Shown piece by piece: positions 11,648 to 23,764 of a stretch of 64,000 nt of DNA (its first letter is position 1; every line of letters begins with the position of its first letter). The translations under genes and the position numbers were made by a program. This stretch comes from Hormiphora californensis (Eukaryota; Ctenophora; Tentaculata; Cydippida; Pleurobrachiidae). The stretch is taken from NCBI GenBank assembly GCA_020137815.1, contig CM035356.1, positions 3,961,356-4,025,355 of the forward strand, written 5' to 3'. A model generated the notes under the pieces. The model made no database searches. It worked only from the letters and a program-made list of their open reading frames with translations, and was not told where the DNA came from.

Positions 11648-14600
11648 ATGGATTTCAACGGTAAGTGTACGATTTTGTGAGCATTTATTAGGAAATATAT
11701 TAGCAATATTAGGAGCAATGAGCATTATTAGGGTCATATATTAGAGCATTATTAGAAGTTAACAAAATTCTTTCGTTTATCCAACATTCATTGCTTTTTA
11801 TGAAAGTTCTCATTAACTCTTCAGTTCACCAAAGGCAAGGGGGCGCAGAGCCAGTGCTCTTTGAGGATACATCATCTCCCCACCAACAGGTCAGGTATCA
11901 CACACAACACCATAAATTATGATAGCGGGGGACGAGCCGTACCTCCGAAACGGTGATAGTTGTGCAAAAACAAACTACGGGAACATGCTGGAACAATTCC
12001 TGGACGACTTTTTGCAAATTATGAAATTTTTATTCAAAAGTTCATTTTTCATTCATGAACTTTCTACACGTTCATTAATGAATTAAGGACTCTAATTTAC
12101 CGAGAGTTGGGTATTTTGTTTGGGTTGGATTTATCTTTCTAATGAGCACCATAAACATCAAATTGAAGCACCAGGTCACATGGCAGTTGAGAAAATGCAC
12201 ATGCATGATTTTGGCTCTTCCTGCGACTTTCAATCGGCTGTATCACGGCTACCTTTTGTTCAATCTTTTTTAAAATTTGGGGGAACATCGGATAAGCAAA
12301 GATCTTTCCTCACAAGAAAAATCAAGGTCAAAACTCAAAGTTCATTTTTAAGTGTTGGTAGTTCATTCCACTCATTCAGGAACCAACATCCCTAAAGTGA
12401 TGAAAAGTGATGGTTTTTGTTTGGCCGATACCCTGCAATGATAGAGAGGTGTAAAAATACGTTTCCGGGCTAGTTAGTGAGTGTCCATGTGATCATGATG
12501 ATATCTGACACCTTTTCTGAGCCATAATTAACGGATTTTCTCAAATGCAAGCATGTGATTTGAGTTTTCGCGATTGGTATCGTGCAGCAATGTTGAGAGA
12601 TCTCATAGCACCTCAAAAATGATGATTAGTTCAATGAAAAGAATTGATTTATGATAGAAAAGATTAAAACAGACGTCAAAATGAACTAAACGATAATTTT
12701 CAATCATAAATCAACTCCTTTCATTGAACTAATCATCATTTTTGAGGTGCTATGAGATCTCTCAACATTGCTGCACGATACCAATCGCGAAAACTCAAAT
12801 CACATGCTTGCATTTGAGAAAATCCGTTAATTATGGCTCAGAAAAGGTGTCAGATATCATCATGATCACATGGACACTCACTAACTAGCCCGGAAATGTA
12901 TTTTCACACCTCTCTATCATTGCAGGGTATCGGCCAAACAAAAACCATCACTTTTCATCACTTTAGGGATGTTGGTTCCTGAATGAGTGGAATGAACTAC
13001 CAACACTTAAAAATGAACTTCGAGTTTTGACCTTGATTTTTCTTGTGAGGAAAGATCTTTGCTTATCCGATGTTCCCCCAAATTTTAAAAAAGATTGAAC
13101 AAAAGGTAGCCGTGATACAGCCGATTGAAAGTCGCAGGAAGAGCCAAAATCATGCATGTGCATTTTATCAACTGCCATGTGACCTGGTGCTTCAATTTGA
13201 TTTTTATGGTGCTCATTGGAAAGATAAATTCAACCCAAACAAAATACCCAACTCTCGGTAAATTAGAGTCCTTAATTCATTAATGAACGTGTAGAAAGTT
13301 CATGAATGAAAAATGAACTTTTGAATAAAAATTTCATAATTTGCAAAAAGTCGTCCAGGAATTGTTCCAGCATGTTCCCGTAGTTTGTTTTTGCACAACT
13401 ATCACCGTTTCGGAGGTACGGCTCGTCCCCCGCTATCATAATTTATGGGCCACACACAACACCATATATGGGCATCACGTGCCACTAATGACACATCATC
13501 TCTTCATAAACAGGTTTTTAGTATCACATAGCAACTGCTAAACCTCTAACACCCCTTCAGGCCCCGAGAAGTGCCCCCATCCACCACCACCAGTATAACC
13601 CTCAGCAGGGATCTGCTCCCCAACAACAGCAGCCCAATTTCGAGCAGTATGGTCAGTATATGAGGGACCCCATGGTGGCAAATATGGCCATGCAGTATGG
13701 CAGCAGTCTCGCCACCACTGGGAAGGCCTATGTTGAACAGAACGTGAGTGAAGAATTGTTAGTGTTGTTCTATCGTGGCAACTATCATCATGATTGTATC
13801 ATGGTTATAATGTTTTGGTAATATTCAAAACTAGGACATTCTCAATATTTTTAGGGTCTCTAATCTCTTAGCTGCAATTGGGGCCCTTAGCTACACCTAA
13901 AATACTTCTACCGTGTCTTTGCTTCCTAACTAATGACTAATCAAGGCAAATCACTCTCCCCCTCTTTTCAGCTGGACAGATACATCCCTATATCGCGGGT
14001 TAAGTTCTACTTTGCAGTCACCACTGACTATGTGGTACACAAAGTGTTGCTTCTCATATTCCCATTTCTCAACAAGGTATACATCAACTTCCCTTTTACA
14101 CTAAGTATATACAGTTGGACCCCGATTTACCGGGAGGATAAAATTCCCCCGATATGGGAAAATAACGGTATTTGAACCCGATATACCGGGCACCCCAATT
14201 TACCGGGCAAAACCCTTTCCCCCGAGCATCCCGGTAATTCGGGGTTCGACTGTATCTGCTATTGTTATTGGTCTGTCCTATTGATGCCTAACAGTGCACC
14301 CTCCTGCCTCTGCCCTCCATAAATATCACCCCCTTAGGAATAGTGTACCTACCAGGACCACACTCTTCTCCCCCAGTCACCCCCTAATTAGGAATAGGGT
14401 ACCTACCAGGACCACCCCCTCCTCCCCAGTCACCCCCTAATTAGGAATAGGGTACCTACCAGGACCACCCCCTCCTCCCCAGTCACCCCCTAATTAGGAA
14501 TAGGGTACCTACCAGGACCACCCCCTCCTCCCCAGTCACCCCCTAATTAGGAATAGGGTACCTACCAGGACCACCCTCTCCTCCCCCAGAAATATCACCC

Positions 14601-16372
14601 CCCCCCCACTTTATCAGGAATGGGGGTGCAAAACAGTGACCCCCCCCCCCCCCCCTCGCCCAGAAATATCACCCCCTTAGGAATAGGGTACCTACCAGGA
14701 CCACCCTCTCCTCCCCCAGCCACCCCCCCTCACTTTATCAGGAATGGGGTGCGTACCAGAGCGGTGGTAACGAACCGACACGGCACCTAAATTCACCAGA
14801 TCTTTACATTCCCCTCATGGCGTTCGCTACATATGTTGTCGCGGTTGCTATTGCACTGGGAAACCAGGGAAAGTAAGTCACAATACTGTTAAGTTGCTAT
14901 ACCCATTTCCCCTCCCCCCGCTATTTCTATTTCCCCAAATTAACCCTCACTCCGCCCCTGTTAACCCAAAACTAACCCCAAATTAACTCTCTCCCCAGGT
15001 TTACTCCAGAACTTCTTGGAATGACAGCTACCACTGCATTTCGTCTGGTTCCTGATTGAGATTGGAATTGTTCAATTAGCTATGTACCTTATCAGCGTCT
15101 CAACAGAAATTAAAATCTTTGACCTCGCTTCTTTCTCTGGATACAAATATGTTCAGTAAGTTTGAATTGTTCACACATTTGTAATTTGTTGTAGTGTCCA
15201 GGCGACTCAACAAATGTCCAGCAGAGTGCAGAGTGATAACCGCTTTTCTTCTATGGGCATTAAGTAGAGATCCCTCTTCTAATTGAACTTAAGTTTCCTA
15301 TTAACATAACATTGCTATGATAACAGCAAAACTGGATCACTCTCCCCGGCCTCTCCAACGTGGCATGGGCTAACGGAGGGAGCGGGAAGGGTCTACCACC
15401 GAACCGTTCTAGTGTTGACTTGCTCGCGCGAACCGCGCGCAGTGTCATACAGGGTGGCTCAAATTTTGAGTCAAAATCATATCTGGAATAATTAAATGAA
15501 TAATAAAATAGCTAATTACAATACATAATAATTTATAATTTACACGAAAGATTGTAGCTGTCAATGCAACCGCAGAGCCATAACTCAACTAGTAACAAGT
15601 TCTCACTGTTGGACGTTGGTGATCGTGTGTCTAAGGTTGAAGAATGAGATGAGCAGGAAAATAATTTTGGTTGTTGGGTGGTACCCTTCGTGTGTCAACA
15701 GCTGGGAAGCATGTATAGCCCCATTTGATTCTCACAGTGCGCTCAGATGGGGTCGGCGGCGCCAGACAGCTGGGAAGCAGAGTCACCCCATGAAGGGTAC
15801 CACAGAACTACCACGACCCTGTGTGTCCCACCACTAACAATTAACTCCCCCCCCCCTTCAGTATGATAATCTGTGTAACGATGGCGATATTTCTCGGTAC
15901 CATGGGGTACTACTTGGCATTCCTCTACAGCAGCGCTGCCATTGTATATTTCCTGGTGAGTGTAGTAGATCGTGTATGGGGGAGGGTAGGGAGTAGTCAG
16001 TAGGGGGAGTCCGAGTTGATTTAAATATACTTATCATGATCTACTACCCACTGATATCCGGGGGATTATTAGCATCGATTATATCGTGTTGGTTATGCCT
16101 GGGGTCATCCTGGACCCAGATAGATGTTATCCCACGCATAACTATTTCTCTATTTTCAGATTTGTTGATTATTTCTCTATTTTCAGATTTGTACGTTGCG
16201 CTACATCATTCTTCCTGATGCGGCCGGGTCAGATCGAATTGCACATGGAAGCAAGAGACGGAACAACCTACTCCTCCTAATTGCCTTTATTCAGCCCCTA
16301 ATTATGTTCTGGCTCACATATCACGTAACATACGGACCTGATGCTGTCGAAGTGGCGGGCAAGAAACTCTGA
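11648..16372 (+). CDS. YIF1: YIF1 homologue, ER-Golgi vesicle transport membrane protein, 8 exons, one apparent frameshift
   Basis: Exons: 11648-11660, 11825-11889, 13561-13743, 13972-14076, 14742-14872, 14999-15155, 15862-15955, 16187-16372, about 310 residues (family about 300). Exon 3 carries DPMVANMAMQYGSSLATTGK, matching the conserved YIF1 DP.ANMAMQYGSSL block. Exon 5 has NSPDLYIPLMAFATYV, the start of the first membrane span. Exons 6-8 give further spans (FSGYKYV, then GYYLAFLYSSAAIVYFL, and a C-terminal span with IQPLIMFWLTYH). YIF1 forms a complex with YIP1-family proteins and Rab GTPases in ER-to-Golgi traffic. In exon 6 the frame breaks at about 15036-15042: ...TATTAF must shift by one base to continue as VWFLIE. 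This is either one extra base in the assembly or a recent lesion. The exon 8 acceptor is duplicated. Confidence 0.9.
11911..13449. mobile_element. 1.54-kb foldback element in YIF1 intron 2 with 12-bp target duplication
   Basis: Two arms of roughly 740 bp are inverse copies. The left arm begins CATAAATTATGATAGCGGGG and the right arm ends CCCCGCTATCATAATTTATG, with a spacer of a few tens of bases near 12680. CACACACAACAC occurs just outside both ends (11899-11910 and 13451-13462) and looks like a target duplication. The arms match almost base for base, suggesting a recent origin or conversion between arms. Mirror-image open frames (12120-12395 and 12963-13178) come from the arms and are not genes. 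Confidence 0.9.
14110..14254. mobile_element. Pogo/Tigger-like MITE, copy 2, in YIF1 intron 4
   Basis: Ends TACAGTTGGACCCCGATTTA and the inverse ATTCGGGGTTCGACTGTA flank an interior that repeats CCGATATACCGGG-type motifs. Compared with the 72-bp copy in SMC6 this one is about twice as long, so the short copy may be an internal deletion derivative. Confidence 0.8.
14285..14740. repeat. About 53-bp minisatellite in YIF1 intron 4
   Basis: Unit CACCCCCTAATTAGGAATAG GGTACCTACCAGGACCACCC CCTCCTCCCCAGT. Four nearly identical copies lie between about 14340 and 14590, with diverged copies and C-runs on both sides. The repeat ends immediately before the exon 5 acceptor, and the AGGAATGGGG of the repeat appears to form the exon 5 boundary. 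Confidence 0.85.
15710..15769. mobile_element. Mini-hAT-like MITE, copy 1 (YIF1 intron 6)
   Basis: 60-bp copy ending GGTCGGCGGCGCCAGACAG, with diverged left end. It is flanked by the 8-bp direct repeat CTGGGAAG (15702-15709 and 15770-15777). Core TTTGATTCTCACAGTGCGCT is shared with the other copies. Confidence 0.75.
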
Positions 16373-16721
16373 AGTGTGAAATTGAGGGACGAAAAGGAAC
16401 TTTTTACAGTCGTGGGAAATTGGAGAAAGAAGGGAGAGTGTACCGTCTGTGTTATGACCTAGCAACATAGCAATATCAATACATTTGTGAATATAAAATG
16501 AATATTATGTTGTGTTATTGCTTGTGTCGAATTGTTTTGGCAGATATTGTTTAAATCCAAGTTCTTTCTTTTCTCTCCTAAACTGGCAATGAAACTGAAA
16601 TATTGAAACAACAAAGAGCAGTTAGGCACCGTTACCAGGTTACCTGATCCTTTCCCGCTCAACGAGGAGAGTGGTAACCCTGCTTACAGGCGCCGTGCTT
16701 ACTGCAGGCATCGTGATAACA

Positions 16722-16792
16722 CTGTCTGGCGCCGCGACCCATCTGAGCGCACTGTTTTTGAGAATCAAATGGGGTATGGCGCCGCCATACAG
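16722..16792. mobile_element. Mini-hAT-like MITE, copy 2 (downstream of YIF1)
   Basis: 71 bp in the opposite orientation to copy 1. It starts CTGTCTGGCGCCGCGACCC and ends GGCGCCGCCATACAG. Flanks TGATAACA and TGCTAACA agree at 7 of 8 bases. Confidence 0.75.
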
Positions 16793-17090
16793 TGCTAACA
16801 AGCACAGAGCAGGGAGGCTAAAACAAGTGGCCCTTGTCAGCGCATACTACGCAGCTCTGCAGTTCAACAGAGCGCGCACCGCGCCAAGCTCTCTACGATT
16901 TGGGAAATGTCGGTAGACCCCATCATGTCACGGAAGTTAGATTTCAGAAAATACACCCTGTCCTCTCAATGTGAGAAATTGATGTATTACAAGGGTAGAG
17001 TCTACCGATCCGTGCTGATTTTTCCGGTACCTCCTTTCCTTAAACCATAAAAGCAGAAAATAAACACTCATCTCCAGATAACAAGAATAT

Positions 17091-19964
17091 TAACCACCCC
17101 CTGTCCGGAGTACTGCTTTTTTTCCTTCTGTGTGTGTGTCGCAACACTGGAATCGTGCGCGTTCAGGGCATGTTTCAAGTTCCACGTGTCATAGCATAGC
17201 CCCTAATTAGATTAACGGATAATGATTCACACTAGGTTCAAGCCCAGACAATTCCTAATACCGTAGATCAAACCCGGACTTGATTGGATAAACACAGGCT
17301 AGGCTATGGGCTCTTTTGTAAAAGTCGTCATGATTCTGTACACCACGGAATCTGTCAACCTAGGCAGCTTCTCCGGCTCACTGGAAGAATAATATCCCGA
17401 AATTCAAAAAAAGGCGAGATATGCCCTCTAGACAATTGTCTGCTGAAGAAGCTGGTGTAATTTTTTTCAAGATCCGACGTAAGACGTAGCCAGTTAGCTG
17501 TAACATTTGAAATCATGCTCATAATTCGTGTGGTGCGTCACAGTGCTGACACATTGATGTTTAGAGAGTACTGCTTTTTTCCAGAGTACTGCTTTTTCTC
17601 TCTCTGCCAAGAGGGCGCGTAGGGGGCTGTGTGTGGGGACTGTGAATGTGTTGGAGTGTGGTGTATCAAGGCAGTGTGTGTGGTATTCTGATTTCTGTCT
17701 CTTACACGACTTAGTGTACCGGATACTATAAGCTGATACTATAAGCTGATAGGAGTAGACTGTTATTATACATGACTCATAATGCTTCATATTCCCCTCA
17801 GCTGTCCCTACCGGCGACCCCACCCCTCATCTGCTCCATCTCTCAGCTTACCTACCCCTCATCTACTCCAACTACCAGGCACCAGCTATCCTACCCCTCA
17901 TCTCCCTCATCTACTACATCTCTCAGCTATCCTACCCCTCATCTACTCTATCTCTCAGCTACCCTTCCCCCTCCCCATATACTACATCTTTCAGCTACCC
18001 TGCTCCTCATCTACGCCATCTCTCAGCTACCCTACCCCTCATCTACGCCATCTCTCAGCTACCATACCCCTCATATAATACATCTCCCTGATATCCTACC
18101 CCTCACTCCTCATCTACTCCATCTCTCAGATACCCTACCCCTCATATATAATACATCTCTCAGATATCCTACCCCTCATCTATTCGATCTCTCAGCTATC
18201 CTACCCCTCAGCTACCATATTCCTCAGGTACCCCAATACTCCATCCTGCTAGATAACTGTAAGATCTTATTAGATGCTTCCCCCAGGATACCCACCAGAC
18301 CAGGTTGTAAGGGTACCTGAAAGGTTCTAAGGAGTATCTAATGAGGTCTGGTGGGTATTCTGGGGGTTTTAGAAGCATCTAATAAGATCTTACAGTTATC
18401 TAGCAGGATGGGGTACCTGAGGGATATGGTAGCTGAGGGGTAGGATAGCTGAGAGATGTATTTTATGAGGGGTAGGGTATCTGAGAGTTGACGTAGATGA
18501 GGGGTAAGGTAGCTGACTGCTGAGATGAGGGGCAGGGAAGCTGAGAGATGTAGTAGATGGGGAGGGGGAAGGGAAGCTGAGAGATAGAGTAGATAAGGGA
18601 TAGGGTAGCTGAGAGATCGAGTAGATGAGGGGCAGGGAAGCTGAGAGATCGAGCAGGATGGGGTATTGGGGTACCTGAGGAAAATGGTAGCTGAGGGGTA
18701 GGATAGCTGAGAGATGGAGTAGATGAGGAGTGAGGGGTAGGATATCAGGGAGATGTATTATATGAGGGGTATGGTAGCTGAGAGATGGCGTAGATGAGGG
18801 GTAGGGTAGCTGAGAGATGGCGTAGATGAGGGGCAGGGTAGCTGAGAGATGGAGTAGATGAGGGCTAGGGTAGCTGAGAGATGGAGTTAGTAGATGAGGG
18901 GTAGGGTAGCTGAGAGATGTAGTAGATGGGGAGGGGGCAGGGTATCTGAGAGATGTAGTAGATGGGGAGGGGGAAGGGTAGCTGAGAGATAGAGTAGATG
19001 AGGGGTAGGGTAGCTGAGAGATCGAGTAAATGAGGGGTAGGGTAGCTGAGAGATGGCGTAGATGAGGGGTAGGGACTAGGGTATCTGAGAGATGGAGTAG
19101 ATGAGGGGTAGGATATCTGAGAGATGCAGTAGATGAGGGGTAGGATAGCTGAGAGATGGAGTAGATGAGGGAGATGAGGGGTAGGATAGCTGGTGCCTGG
19201 TAGTTGGAGTAGATGAGGGGTAGGTTAGCTGAGAGATGGAGCAGATGAGGGGTGGGGTTGCCGGTAGGGACAGCTGAGGGGAATATGAAGCATTATGTGT
19301 CATGTATAATAACAGTCTACTCTTATAATATCCGGTACACTAAGTCGTGTAAGAGACAGAAATCAGAATACCACACACACTGCCTTGATACACCACACTC
19401 CAACACATTCACAGTCCCCACACACAGCCCCCTACGCGCCCTCTTGGCAGAGAGAGAAAAAGCAGTACTCTGGAAAAAAGCAGTACTCTCTAAACATCAA
19501 TGTGTCAGCACTGTGACGCACCACACGAATTATGAGCATGATTTCAAATGTTACAGCTAACTGGCTACGTCTTACGTCGGATCTTGAAAAAAATTACACC
19601 AGCTTCTTCAGCAGACGATTGTCTAGAGGGCATATCTCGCCTTTTTTTGAATTTCGGGATATTACTCTTTCAGTGAGCCGGAGAAGCTGCCTAGGTTGAC
19701 AGATTCCGTGGTGTACAGAATCATGACGACTTTTACAAAAGAGCCCATAGCCTAGCCTGTGTTTATCCAATCAAGTCCGGGTTTGATCTACGGTATTAGG
19801 AATTGTCTGGGCTTGAACCTAGTGTGAATAATTATTCGTTAATCTAATTAGGGGCTACGCTATGACACGTGGAACTTGAAACATGCCCTGAACGCGCACG
19901 ATTCCAGTGTTGCGACACACACACAGAAGAAAAAAAAGCAGTACTCCGGACAGGGGGTGTTAAC
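17091..19964. mobile_element. 2.9-kb palindromic element with minisatellite arms
   Basis: The outer parts, 17091-17780 and about 19270-19964, are near-perfect inverse copies (ends CCACCCCCTGTCCGGAGTAC and GTACTCCGGACAGGGGGTG). The inner arms are a minisatellite of about 22-30 bp, CAGCTACCCTACCCCTCATC TACTCCATCTCT, running in opposite directions and differing in copy number (left shorter, right longer). The centre at about 18310-18340 is flanked by GATAACTGTAAGATCTTATT and its inverse. Open frames through it are repeat artefacts. A decayed fragment of the same element (minisatellite plus ACCCCATCCTGCTAGATA) lies at 27040-27190. Confidence 0.9.
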
Positions 19965-20092
19965 AGTGCAACACAAATTTACACACTCTTGATTCCCGGT
20001 ATTTCTAAAGATTTTCACAGTTTTTCAGAAACGTTGGGCCAGCCAACAACAGAACGAAATCAGAAGAATTGAAAAGAGTTCCCTCCCGATCT

Positions 20093-21014
20093 TTAGGCGA
20101 ACCCGACCGTAGCGTAGTTTTGGTGGACCTGAAAATATGATATTTATATTGTTAGTTTGATGTCTTGTTCTCATATTGGCCGGAGAGGATTGTGTGTATT
20201 TGGATTTGGTTATATTTCCAGAATGATGATGGTGAGAGTTAATTTAATCTAGAAAGTTTAACTCTCGACAACCTACATACCTCTGCCTTGATGTCGGACA
20301 CGAGATCCATGAGCCATGCCACAACCTTCTCCTCATTATCAGCCAGAGACGCATCGAGTTTCTTGGAGTCAGCCTCGCTCTGTTTATCGATCTGTGCAGA
20401 GTAGTCCTCCCCATAACCCTGAGACTGAATAGGAAATAGTGATTAGTTGATAGTTGTGTTCATGTGGAGACTGGATAGGACAGGGTGTTATTGATTAGTT
20501 GTGTTCATGTGGAGACTGAATAGGAGATATTGATTAGTTGTGTTCATGGTCAATTGAGTTCTTGAAAAGATGAAATAATACAATGCTCCCTCCCCTGAAT
20601 AGAACCCCATTGAAACAATTAATCTGAGAACAATGATATATAGGAACAGCGGCGGATTACCTTAGCCATTTTTTCCTGGAAATCGGCTTCCATTTTCTTT
20701 TTAAATGCCGTAATTTCCTTTTTAGCTTCCTCCTTGGCTTCTTTCAGCCTCTTTTGCTTCTCTGAAAAGGGGGACAAGAAACTTAAGAAACTTGCCATTT
20801 TGTGATAAGTATAACAACCAAACTTAGACAGACAAGATAATCCAATACAAATCAATGTTGATGTGACTTAAATGGCGAGAGATGCAGACAAGATATTACA
20901 GATGCCTGCATGCTCGATATCGATGTGCTTACTCTTTTTTGCCTCCGCAACCTTGGCGTTAGCCCTCTGTTCCGCCTGGAGTAACCTTTGAATTCCCTCT
21001 GATTTGGTTGCCAT
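20093..21014 (-). CDS. ATP6V1G: V-type proton ATPase subunit G, complete, 4 exons
   Basis: Exons (minus): 20933-21014, 20661-20761, 20281-20424, 20093-20128, in phase throughout and giving 120 residues, against 118 in animal V1 G subunits. It opens MATKSEGIQRLLQAEQRANA, the hallmark G-subunit start, followed by a lysine/glutamate-rich helix (LKEAKEEAKKEI) and a C-terminal exon starting VHQNY, as in the family's VHENY/VHPNY. Subunit G forms the peripheral stalk with subunit E and links the V1 catalytic head to the membrane V0 sector, acidifying endosomes and lysosomes. The whole protein is expected to be a single long coiled coil. The gene sits just beyond the right arm of the 2.9-kb palindrome, 129 bp from its end, so the 3' untranslated region may overlap the palindrome boundary. 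Confidence 0.95.
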
Positions 21015-21059
21015 CCTATCTAGTGGGAGGTAGTTATTTTGTAATTTTGTTCCTGCCAA

Positions 21060-21880
21060 AATAGACTGGGACTTTCAGGTTTTACAATTAGCACTGAATT
21101 GTTGGTGACGCAGTCACCCTTACAACTCCCAAACTGAATTGGCACAGCCATATTAGTGCCACAGAGAGAATGGTGGGACAGTGAACACCCGAGTTACCAA
21201 CGGCCCGACCAAAATCAAATGCTGCCCTTTCAGGTTTTCAACTAGAGGACCTAGACTGATGTCGCAGTTACAAACTGGAATCTACCATCAGTTCGAATCA
21301 TGGTGCTGAACCACGTGAAAGATATATGTAGTCTTATAGGATGACGGTAGTTGACGGTCTTACTACTATTTTTGAGATCGTGGCTGGTGTCCTATTGTCC
21401 TATGACCTATATGACAAGGTGACTGGCACAGCTGTACCTCTATATCAAAGTGTTGGATTACTGTTTACGTAAAGCACAGTGGACACCCAACCTGCTATGA
21501 GTTTGGCATCTATGATCTAGAATTACTGACACTGGTAGAAAGTAGACATGGCCCTGTTGGCAAACTCGGTTGAGTTAGGGGTTATCCTACGTAAAGAAGC
21601 TGGTCTGGCTAAGTTTACAATGGTTACGTACAAAGCCTAATGGCTATAAAAACAGAGCTCATAGTATAAAGGTGCCACGGCTTGAAGAAAGCCTGGAACT
21701 CTGATCTGAATGACTTAATTTCCCTGACTTAGATTCTCTGTCGGCTGTAGCAGCTGGGCGCTTGCGGGGACGGGTGAATAGCATTGTAATTCGGTTGCAT
21801 TTATAATTGGGGGTCCCGGGCTGGGAAGAAATAGGACGTGAACCCAAGTCTGATTTTGAGAAACTGTCCGCCCCCTTTTT
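21060..21880. other. Non-coding interval upstream of V-ATPase G
   Basis: Ordinary-looking unique sequence containing the V-ATPase G promoter side. Only short spurious open frames are present. It ends in GAAACTGTCCGCCCCC near 21860, which resembles an end of MITE family B. Confidence 0.4.
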
Positions 21881-21885
21881 TTAGC

Positions 21886-22440
21886 ATAGCTCCATCACCT
21901 GACAACATAGAGACTTCAAACTTGGAGGTTAGGAAGATCATGTCGAGTTCTTTCTTACCTCTAAATTTGAAGTCTCTATTTTATCAGGAACCGGATATAA
22001 CTCGAAAATAATTTTTCCGAAAGGCGAAACCGGACATTTTTAAAAAACCAACTTTAAAGTCGGATTTTTTGAAACTGTCACCCCAAAATGACCGCGCAAG
22101 TGAAATTTATCAATTTTGACGCGCACACCACACGTTAATATCGGATTTTTTGAAACTGTCACCCCCCTGGGTATTTTCAAATTTCGTAAATGACCATAAA
22201 GCCGGTTCCTGACGAGATAGAGACTTGAAATTTGGAGGTTACGAAGATCTTGCTAAGTTCTTCCGAACCTCCAAATTTCAAGTCTCTATCTTATCAGGAA
22301 CCGGAGATATGTCAAATTTTGTTATTTCAGGGGGGTGACAGTTTCAAAAAATCCGACTTTAACATGTGATGTGACGCGCAAAAACATTCCGCGCACGAAA
22401 AGGGGGGTGACAGTTTCAAAAAATCGGACTTTAGCTTTTC
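21886..22440. mobile_element. Cluster of MITE family B and nested hairpins
   Basis: Inverted ends AAAGTCGGATTTTTTGAAAC TGTCACCCC (about 22051 and 22140) pair with GGGGTGACAGTTTCAAAAAA TCCGACTTTA (about 22331 and 22405). Between them is a second hairpin type. CCGGTTCCTGAC at 22202 with ATAGAGACTTGAAATTTGGA GGTT is answered by AACCTCCAAATTTCAAGTCT CTATCTTATCAGGAACCGG, ending near 22309. A sister hairpin of the same design is at 21890-21993. Another with the same TTATCAGGAACCGG end but a different stem is at about 28169-28275. Confidence 0.8.
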
Positions 22441-23099
22441 GAGTTTCCAAGTTTTTAGAAATGACCTGGCATGGCGCACGCGCAATCGATGCAGCGCAAA
22501 ATTAAATAAAAGCAAAATGCGCGTCGCTCGCGATGACATATTTTTTATTTTTATTTTTCCAGGCGGTGGTTTTTTTAAACTGTCCACTCGATTTCGAAAA
22601 TTTTCCGGGGTCTTTCGCTCCCTTGGAATGCGCTGCAGCCCCCTCATGCGCGCACCCCCGCAACGAGGGGACTGAAGGGAATGCCGCGCGCGCGTTTGGC
22701 CTGAGCTCAGGACGGGCCCGGCTGGGTCGAAGATAACTTTGCGAGCGAAAAAACGGCGGTGCTTATAACTTTGGCCCCTGAAGTCCGTTTGACTTGATTC
22801 TTTCACTAGCTGTTAGATCTGACAATTATCTACCTTGCTGTTTTTGAGAGGAGTTAATTGGACTTCAGGAGGCTGAGCAATAACCGTTCAAAGATGGGTT
22901 GTTTTCAAAAAGTGACGTCACGATTTCCCAAATTGAGGCTCATTTTCTCGAGTTTTCAAAAGTTTTCAAACTTTTTTCTTTTGAAATTTCTTTTTCAAAG
23001 TTTTGAAAATTTTGAAATTTTTACTTTTCGACACAGTTTGTTCGAATTGTGTTTGCGATCGACCACAGACCCGTCGCAAACCTCTTGTACTATCTCTAT

Positions 23100-23502
23100 T
23101 TCACGAACAAGAAATGTTTGATGTTCTCAGTAAGTCAGCTCTCACGCCGGACCGAAGGTCTGAGCGTGAGCTCGGTTTAGTAGCTCGCTTAACTGGCCGA
23201 ATGGACAGACTTCGTAGCATGGCAAAGAAAAATGAAGGGTTAAAGGGCAAAGCAAGAAACGACCACCGACATCAAGTTGTGCCCTGGCTCAGACTGGTCA
23301 AATTCCTTTGCTCTACCACTAAAAACAATACCTTGTTGCCAGGCCACCTTACGACTATAGAGTTATGTTTAATGTTGGTATCGGAGATACCTCACACTCT
23401 GTCTACCTTTGTAATGCACGCTTCGTGCGCTGGCAAGGGAGGGGTAACTTCGTTACCAAAGAGTTGTGTAGCTTTATTGGGCCGGGTATCTTTAAACACT
23501 GA
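23100..23502 (+). other. Protein-like open frames of unknown origin (possible broken gene)
   Basis: One frame reads MFDVLSKSALTPDRRSEREL GLVARLTGRMDRLRSMAKK from 23114. This resembles the helical lead-in (L.K...R....L......R...) of cyclic-nucleotide-binding-domain proteins. About 120 bp later a different frame, about 23311-23500, reads PPYDYRVMFNVGIGDTSHSV followed by YLCNARFVRW, and ends GPGIFKH then stop. Composition is protein-like but I cannot name it, and the two parts are in different frames with no convincing splice joining them. It may be a decayed gene or an old retroelement piece. Confidence 0.25.
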
Positions 23503-23669
23503 ATAACTGTATCATTCTAAGTAGTTGTCATTATGGATGAGATAAGATTCGATAATCGATATGAATGTTACGAGTACTTGGTGTGGGAACAATGTCATAC
23601 GGAAGAACCATCGTTGCTTTGATGCTCCTGAAGCTGTAACTTGTAAGTTAGATTTCTCGCCTAATCCTC

Positions 23670-23722
23670 GTTTTTCTCTCTCTCTCTCTCTCCCGGCTTT
23701 CCATTTCTATATTTTCTTCTCC

Positions 23723-23764
<42 letters not shown>

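Noticed and set aside
12120-13178. Mirror-image open frames of 91 and 71 codons inside YIF1 intron 2
   Set aside because: They are the same sequence on the two arms of the foldback element and have no recognisable domain.
17772-19303. Serine/proline-rich open frames of up to 182 codons
   Set aside because: They lie in the CAGCTACCCTACCCCTCATC minisatellite arms of the palindrome.
22327-22806. Minus-strand open frame of 159 codons
   Set aside because: It runs through MITE family B ends and repeats its own end (LKSDFLKLSPP), with no domain.
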